A stretch of 64,000 nt of DNA from the NCBI GenBank assembly GCA_963995525.1, contig OZ023208.1:24695684-24759683 (forward strand), given 5' to 3'. The translations under genes and the position numbers were made by a program. The notes under the pieces were generated by a model. The model searched no databases. It saw only the letters and a list, made by a program, of their open reading frames with translations, and had not been told where the DNA came from. This stretch comes from Escarpia spicata (taxonomy: Eukaryota > Annelida > Polychaeta > Sabellida > Siboglinidae). Positions 47,901 through 56,900 of the stretch are shown here, in pieces. Numbering within the stretch: the stretch's first letter is position 1; each line of letters starts with the position of its first letter.

Positions 47901-50900
47901 ACTAATTAAAACTGATGTTCTAACATTTTCATCTTATCCTCCTGCTGTATTTGATCTGCAGCCGTTATGTAGTTTTCTCTCTGTTCCCAGACTCCAAGAA
48001 CTCCACGGAGAAACTCTCGCACTCCAGCCAGTGGAAGGAAGCAGATCCCCACACCCACCCTGCCTGCAAGGATGTCATCCGTCAAGTCTGGCAGCCTCCT
48101 GGAGCAAGCCAGGGCCAGGTACGTACGACAGCAGTGAGCACTTGCTACAAGGACAGTTGCTGTTGCAGTACCGTGAAATAGTTCAGTGTATTGACACCTT
48201 GTGGCAGTTGGGTAATATTGTCTCTGAGTCTTACCTTGTTGCTGTTTGTTCTTTTGTTTTCACTGAATGTCCAGGTGAGGCTGGTCTCTTTTCCTCATCA
48301 TTCTTGCACTGCTGTCTCCATCACTGATCTATATACCTGGATAGGACGCCTAACGTTAAAAGGTCTATTTGCCGTGAAGCACGGCCGCCATATTGCTTTC
48401 CCTATTGTTAAGTATAATGGTTGTGTCGACATATTAGTTCAACAACGTTACGCGTAGCGTCCACATGCAACAAGGTCCACAATCTTTACTTTTACTTGCC
48501 AGGTAGGTATTGTATTCATGCACCAAATGTGGCATGTAAATTGTACTTTGACGTCTATTATCGATGGTTTGGGGAAAGCAAGATGGCGGACAATGGCTTC
48601 ACGTAATCACCTACACTTCCTATCCACGTATATAGGTCAGTGGTCTCCACCAATGGTCTCCATTCTCCTCTCTCTTTCACTCTCATTCTCAAATCCTTCC
48701 AAATCTCTCTTTATTCAATCCTTTCAGTGTTAGTCGTCACATTGAAACATAAATGTCACCAGTCCCTGTAAGTACCTGTTTGAAACAGTTACATACAGTT
48801 TCTTTTCTCACCACAGTTTAAATAAGTGGTTTTTCACCCTGACACTGGCCCGGTAGTCATGTGCCAATTATTTGTAAGCCTAGATTTCCGGTGAAGTTTT
48901 TGTGGTGAGCGAACATGTGACTTTCGGTTGCCAAGGTTACACGTGTCGGCCCTGCCAGATACACTGCCTTGTCGGGAGGAGGAGTTTGCTGATATCTACC
49001 AGTTTGTAGAGAGCAAGATTCTCGACAAGACCGGAGGGTGAGAGATACTAATAAATTATACATGCCAGTAAACAATATTCACATGTTATAACCAATATGC
49101 ACGACAGGTTTAATTAGCACACTTCATTTTATATCTAGGAATTAATTTTAGTAAAATAATTGTCAACGATATATATTGCCAACCATAGCAGCTTTTCACT
49201 CACTCCTGTTGTGATTTAAGTCTTATTCTTTTTGTGTTGTAAAACAGAAGGTTAAGACTCCTCTTGATAAAGATGTAAGAGACCCTTATGGTCTTGTAAC
49301 ACGAGGCAATTGGTCCCTACTTCGAGACAACTGTTTTATTAGCTCCTACGCGTATCTATCCATCTGTTGACAACTTAATGCTGCTTATTGATTCTGTTTG
49401 ACTCCGAGCTTGGTTTCCGAGGATTTAGGCACAAAACAATTATATTATTACCGGTATTATTATTATAGTCGCGCCTCGTTATAACGCGGTAGTCGGGGTC
49501 CACGAAATGAATCCGCGTTATAAACGAGGCGCGTTATAAACGTGGCGCGTTCCCATATCTGCCGTCAGGGGCGCTAAGACGACGACCGACACCGCTGCTG
49601 CACGAAGAACGCCATCGAAGCGAACCAAAGTGTGCACGTCGCGCAGTCTTTATGCAGTTTATGAAGCTTATTAAACTGCCAGTCAATGTCAGTGTGTATT
49701 CTGTTTAAATGTCGTACACTGTTGGACGCTGTTGAACTGAATACAATTCATGAATTGTGTACCGTTTTTAAATAAACAACGGACCAACAAGCCACGGTCA
49801 ACTGTACGATAATATGGTACCGCTGACGTAAGATCTAAAATAATGACCTGGCACCCAGCAGCTGAATACGGAAATTATTTGAGAAACGCTGTGTTAGAGT
49901 TGATTAAGGATTTAAAGCTATAAGTACGCTCACAATTGGCTTAACTTCGTCTTTCAATCAATATCAAAATACCAATTTAGAAAGCACATTTACCGTGCCG
50001 AACAATATTCGATTCACCAATTCATGTGCGGTTGACGAATTAATATTTTGGCGCACCAGTACAGGCAGTAGCTTTGCGTTCATCGTAGCGAAAAGCTAAT
50101 ATTTGTTACGCAATGTTAGCTTACTGATCTTGCCTACTAAGCTGTATTAAAACGTATTTAACCCATTCTTAAGCAAGGCGTATTTGTGAATTTCAATTGC
50201 ACTTTACAAGCCGCCCGGCGCCGAAACCTGGCGATCCGCGGAAGCCATGAGCATGACTAGCAGATTGGAAACGATTCGTTTGATGTCGGCGCAAAAACAA
50301 ACAATACCTCGCTCCACATTTACTGTTCCTAAAGTTAAAACTTACCATAATTATAGTCAAAGAAACATTGATAGCATTGGCAGTGCAGAATAAACAACGG
50401 CAACGTAGTGATGCGCCTCACACTTGATTTGTTGCCGTTGTACGTCAACGTTAAATTTCTTGTCCGCCAACTAGTCTTTCAATATACACATGCCGTGGAC
50501 AAAGAGGGGATAACTTCACACAAAACAATTGACAGTCATTACCGTGTTAATATAGTTTGTCATAGCGCCCATTTTCCCCCTGGCGGCAGAAATTCGGGGT
50601 CCACGACCGACCGCGTTATAACCGAATCCACGTTATAACGAGGCGCGACTGTATATTATATTATATAATTACAGAAAGCATGTATGCAATGCCCCACTGG
50701 TTCATGTACCCCTGCTCCCTATTGATTACCCCATCCCCTCTCCTTATTCATCCCCCTTTTCTCCCTATTCACCCCATCCTCCCTTTTGATTCTCCATCCC
50801 CTACTCACCCCATCCTCTGTATTCGCCCTCCATTTTTGCCCCAATTTCCTTTTTTTCATATTTTCCCCCTGCTCCCTATTCACTCCATCCTTCACCTGTT

Positions 50901-53900
50901 CACTATTTACTCCACCTTATTCACCCCTCCTCCCTATTCACCCCCTTCTCTCCCTATTCTCCCATCCCCTCCCTTTACTCACCCCAGTCCTCCCCCTGTT
51001 CACCCCACCCTTATTCATCCCCTCCTCTCCTTGTGTAACCCTCCTCCCTATTCACCCCCTCCCTATTCACCCCACTCCTCTCCCCATTCACCCCTCTACC
51101 TAGTCACCCCACCCTTTATCCACCCCTCCTCTCCCTATTCACCTCTCCACCTATTCACCCCTTCCCCCTATTCACCCCCTTCTCCTTATTCACTCCTCAT
51201 ATTCACCCCCTCCTCTGCATGTATAGGTGCATGTACATCTCTGGGGTGCCTGGGACGGGGAAGACAGCGACGGTGCACCAGGTGGTGCGTTACCTGATGG
51301 AGGAGTATGACAGCGGAGACCTGCCCTACTTCAAGTTCATTGAGATCAACGGTATGAAGCTGACAGACCCGCGCCAGGCCAATGTCGCCATCCTGCAGGT
51401 ATGACACCACTGCCGACTTCACTTGCAGCAAGATTTTATTTTTGACAATCTTGTTTTTTTAGGCTGATTGCTGATTTGATTACATGAAAGTTATGTGCTA
51501 ATAATGTTTTATGCAATTGGATTTAGTACCAAATTAGATTAGTACCAAATAAAATTAGATTTTTTAGTACCAAAATATTGTTTTTATAAAAAAATTATAT
51601 ATTGTATATTTTTAAATAGTCAGGACACCACCACCTACTTCGGTCACATCAAGATTATATGTTTGACAATTAAAAAAAACTGAACGCTGATGTGATGGCA
51701 CTGAACGCTGATGTGATGGCACTGAACGCTGATGTGATGGCACTGAACGCTGATGTGATTGGCACTGAACGCTGATGTGATGGCACCGAACGTTATGTGT
51801 TACAAAGACACAGTCTGTTCCTAGTTTTTCATGTATTAATTAATATTATGTTCTTAACACTACTAACTATGTTGAAGGTATACTGCCGGCCAAACTGTGT
51901 TTAGTAAGGCCGTACCAACAGTCACACTTTGAAGGCACAACCACGGGTGCATGTTCAAATAGTAAACAAAACATCCAATTTTAAAACAAAGCTTTATTGG
52001 CAATATGTCGAGTCGGGCTGAAATAACTGCTATACCCTTTGATGTTCAATGCCGATTTTCCCACGTTCGGCACAGCAGACTTCCTGTTACAAATTACTAC
52101 GCCCACTAATTCTGGGTAGAAGAATTTTAGTTTATGTAATTGTATTTTTTAGTTCCAAAATATAGCTTTTATAACAAATTGATATATACTGTATATTTTT
52201 ATACTAAGATATACTTTTTATAAGGAATTTATGTACCGTATATATTTCAAAATCATGTGACAATGTCAAAATTAAATAACACATCTTTATAAACGTGCTA
52301 GCATGTCAAAATGGACACTAGATAGGTTTCTTTTTTGCAAAACGATTCTAAAATGAGACAAGCCAAAATGAATCAAAGAAGAAGGTGTAATTGTTATGTA
52401 AAAAGTTTACCTGGTACTTCTTGGAATTAGAAATTTCACATTCAGTTTTTGTGTTTGTCGAAGAGTGTGCTATGTTTCGTATCAGCAACTGACCGGTCAG
52501 AAAGCGACTCCAGAGCATGCATCGTCTCTTCTGGACAAACGTTTCAACACCCCCGACCCCAGACGCTGTCCAGTCGTACTTCTTGTCGATGAGGTACAAT
52601 CAAACTGCTTTATGGTCACCCTAGGATACTCCCTAATTATTTTTGTAACAGTAAAATATAGGAACTTAGTCCCTCTAATACAGTCACCTCTCTGTTCAGG
52701 TCACTTTTGTCCGGTCCCAAGGGTGACCTTAATAGTGAGGTTCCATTGCATGTCACTATACAGCCTTCATTGTTGGCCTTTGAAAATAACTAACTTATGT
52801 TTTGTCAACAGCCGTTTTACTGGAATATTAAAATTCACAGCTGCATAAAATACAACATTGTTAACAAGTGTAAAAGTGTTCGTATTATTCTTAATGCCCG
52901 GTCACATTTCTCATGAGTAAGGTAATTAAGTATGTATTTTGTTATTTTATCTTATTTTCAATCAGTCCTTAGATGTTGTCCAATTACATTTGTCATCAGA
53001 TATAATTTTATTGTCAGTATTATTATTAAACATTTGTAAATTACCCTAATTCTGGGACCGTCATATATCTGTAACATTGTAGAACAGAATGATTAATAAA
53101 CAAATACTAAATTATTTTTCAAAAACTTAATACACAGCCTGCAGCACCTGCCTTGTTACACTGCTTTCTGTTTTATAGTATTGGTTATTTATTTCCTTGT
53201 TTTAAACTATATTTTAACACTAAATATTTAAAAAAATTCTAAATTTATTGAATGAGTATTTAATTTTAGTGATTTGATTGGTAATAATTTAACTCAAAAG
53301 CGCTATATCAAGAAATAGAACTATTATTAAAATACAAGTTCATAAGAGTGTTCTCATTCACACTGGGGGTATTCCTCGACTGAAAGAGTTTTAGAAGATC
53401 CTTGAACTTAGAATCAATGTACAAGTGCTTGTCTTATATGGCCTGGGAATGGGTTCCAAACTGTCAGTTCAGACTCCGAGTTAGTACATTTTATGCATGT
53501 AAGTAGTGCCCTCTAAAATACGTATTCTTTCACGATTTCTCTGTGTGTTTGCGTAGCTTGACCTGCTGTGGACCCGGAAGCAGACTGTCATGTACAACCT
53601 GTTTGATTGGCCGACACGACGTCATGCCAAGTTGATTGTACTAGCCATTGCCAACACGATGGATCTGCCGGAGCGAATCATGATCAACCGAGTCGCCAGC
53701 CGTCTGGTAGGCATCTGTCTCTGTGTCGCCTTTAGTGTCAGTTCAATGTTGGGTTGCTTTTGAAGACTTAATTAAATGATGTCGAAAATCACCTAAAAAT
53801 GGCATTATACTTCATTTTGAGAAACCCGCTGAAAGAAAAATGTGCATGTTTGTAAGCACTAATATGTTATTGACATTCCTATAGGATTTTTTGGTGAACA

Positions 53901-56900
53901 AATGCATATTAAGTTTGTTACAGCTTCATAAAATCGTTTACCACAATGTTGAAATTGGTGTCCTTGAACATACAGTATTTATATACTGTATATATTTGGA
54001 TTTATAAAATAATAGGCTTTCGAAAATGTACAATACATAAAAATAATTCTCTGAAAACATACGGGGTCTGGCTGCACATAGTCATTGCAGTAATGATTGG
54101 GTTTTTAATTTATAAAATATTTTAGGTTAAACGTAATGCTTAATGTTGTTTACATTGAATGTTGTTCCTTGCAGGGCCTGGTTCGTATGACTTTCCAGCC
54201 ATACAGCCACAGACAGCTGCAGGAGATCGTGATGACACGGATGAAAGGAGTGAAGGCATTTGATGAGGACGCTATACAGTTGGCCGCGAGGAAGGTGCGA
54301 CTTACATGAGTCTTGTGATGGGCTAGGTAGAGAAGTTGGGTGTCAGTTCTTTGTTGTTGGTAATATACAGTAGAATGTCACCAAAGACTATATTAAAGGG
54401 AGCCAGTATGTTTATCTAGTCTGAATTAGCCAGCGTAGTAGTTTGTAACAGGAAGTCATGTAGAACATCAGAAAATTTGAAATTCTTGAACATCAAAGGG
54501 TATTGTGTTAACACAGTTCAGCTCTGCATTATTGCCAGTAAAACTTGTTTTGGAACTGGATATTTTGTTTACCATTTGAACATGCTCCGATGTGTATCTT
54601 CCTAATTGTGAAAATTGTTATGGGCTTAACAATTTTGCGGGCAGTATACCTTCAACATGGTTAGCATAGTCTTAAGAACATTATATTAATGAATACATGA
54701 AAAACTAGAAACAGACTGCCTTTTTTAAGAAGGGGAACACGACTTACATCAGTGGTTATTGTTTGACTGCAGCGACGCATCACGGTTGGTTGTAACTCGC
54801 TAAACAACAGCCGTGTTAACATCCATTTCTATTTGTGATTTTTACGTTGTCAGTTGTCTTCAGATTGATCTTTTGTTATAGTTTTTCATTCAGTTTTGGT
54901 TTACAAATTCCTTACGTATTTGCACCCAGGTGGCAGCATTGTCTGGTGATGCAAGACGTGCGTTAGACATCTGTCGGCGGGCGACGGAGTTGGCCGAGTT
55001 GGAGACGGAGAAAGCGAAGAAGATCAATCTGGTCGGCATGAAACATGTCGATGCTGCCCTCCAGGAAATGTTCTCCTCTCCAAAAATTGTCGCAATGAGG
55101 TCAGTTAATCGTGTTGGTTTTACCACTCCTTTTACGTATTGTTAAAAATAATAACGTATTATTTTTATAATTAGTTTTAGCCTTATATGTATCTATTCAT
55201 GCAAACATTAATAGTACAAACTGAGTGGATCGAAACACACACATGTTTACGAAAGAAAGTAAGTTAATTCTCAGAGAGAATAAATAATAAATGAATGGAT
55301 AAAAGTATTTGCTGATTGTGTAAGTGCTTGCTTCGTAAACTAAAATTGTAAAATATTTTTTTAAACTGGGTTATACATCGATATAATAGAATGTGGACGT
55401 TTGATAAGACGGTTACTTCTTTACCATGCGGGAGTTTTGTTCTGAATGGCTATGTTATTAAATCTTGTGTTTGCAGAATGTGTTTTACAGTTTAATTTGG
55501 ATTTAAATCCAGAAACACTCATATATAGCATCAGCCTGCTCGCTGTTGAAGAGTAGACATTTCCCTGACAACATGACAACAACTGGGTATTGTTTCACTA
55601 GGATGAGCTTCTAATGAAAATTCACCATTAAACAGAATCGACGTGGACGAAACTGTCCCAGCGGCGCATCCTGCTATTGACAGTCCAGTATACAAGATCA
55701 GTTTTACAGAGTAAAGTCAAGCTCATGAGCTCAAGAATGTTAGTGAGACACTCCGGGTCCACTGACATTAATTAATGAAGTTTTGCATACTGACAGATGT
55801 TACTATGTAAACCATGATATCCTGTTTGTAGGAATGCGTCTCTGTTAGAGCAAGTGTTACAATGTAAACAATGTCCTGTTTGTAGGAATGCGTCTCTGTT
55901 AGGGCAAGTGTTACAATGTAAACCATGTCCTGTTTGTAGGAATGCGTCTCTGTTAGGGCAAGTGTTACAATGTAAACCATGTCCTGTTTGTAGGAATGCG
56001 TCTCTGTTAGGGCAAGTGTTACAATGTAAACAATGTCTTGTTTGTAGGAATGCGTCTCTGTTAGGGCAAGTGTTACAATGTAAACCGTGTCCTGTTTGTA
56101 GGAATGCGTCTCTGTTAGGGCAAGTGTTACAATGTAAACAGTGTCCTGTTTGTAGTAATGCGTCTCTGTTAGGGCAAGTGTTACAATGTAAACCATGTCC
56201 TGTTTGTAGGAATGCGTCTCTGTTAGGGCAAGTGTTACAATGTAAACAATGTCCTGTTTGTAGGAATGCGTCTCTGTTAGGGCAAGTGTTACAATGTAAA
56301 CCATGTCCTGTTTGTAGGAATGCGTCTCTGTTAGAGCAAGTGTTACAATGTAAACCATGTCCTGTTTGTAGGAATGCGTCTCTGTTAGAACAAGTGTTTC
56401 TCAGAGCAGTGGTCGCAGAGTTCCATCGAACGGGCCTGGAGGAAGCGATATTTGCCCGAGTCTTCAAACAGCTGATTACATTGTGTCGATTCGAAGGTGA
56501 GTGTTAAGATCCAATTATGTACGGTTCTGTCCGTAAGATATGCCTGGCCAATCTGAGAACAAGCAAAAAATATACTTGCGGTAATTGCTCCGTTGCTGTG
56601 GTAGAATTGTGCCTTGATCTGTTTTCACATAACTTGAATTCTTTGGGCGAATCAATTCAACCACCCATTACTTGGGTAACGTTTGCTTCCTGTACGATAT
56701 CGTATAATTTTTAAGATCTGTACCATTACATATCAGGCACTGTCCAATAAGCAACCATCTTATTTGCATTTATTGCTTACTCTTGTAAGAAAATCTATCC
56801 AGCTTCAATCATCTAGTTCTGACCTACTTTTTGTTCCTAGAGTCAACACTAACATTGGAACTAGGGCTTTTTCTGTTGCTGCACCAACTCTTTGGAATAT

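Noticed and set aside
55768..56467. 231-codon antisense ORF with [10 protein letters not shown] repeats
   Set aside because: Antisense shadow of the 54-bp ORC1 array; no independent support.
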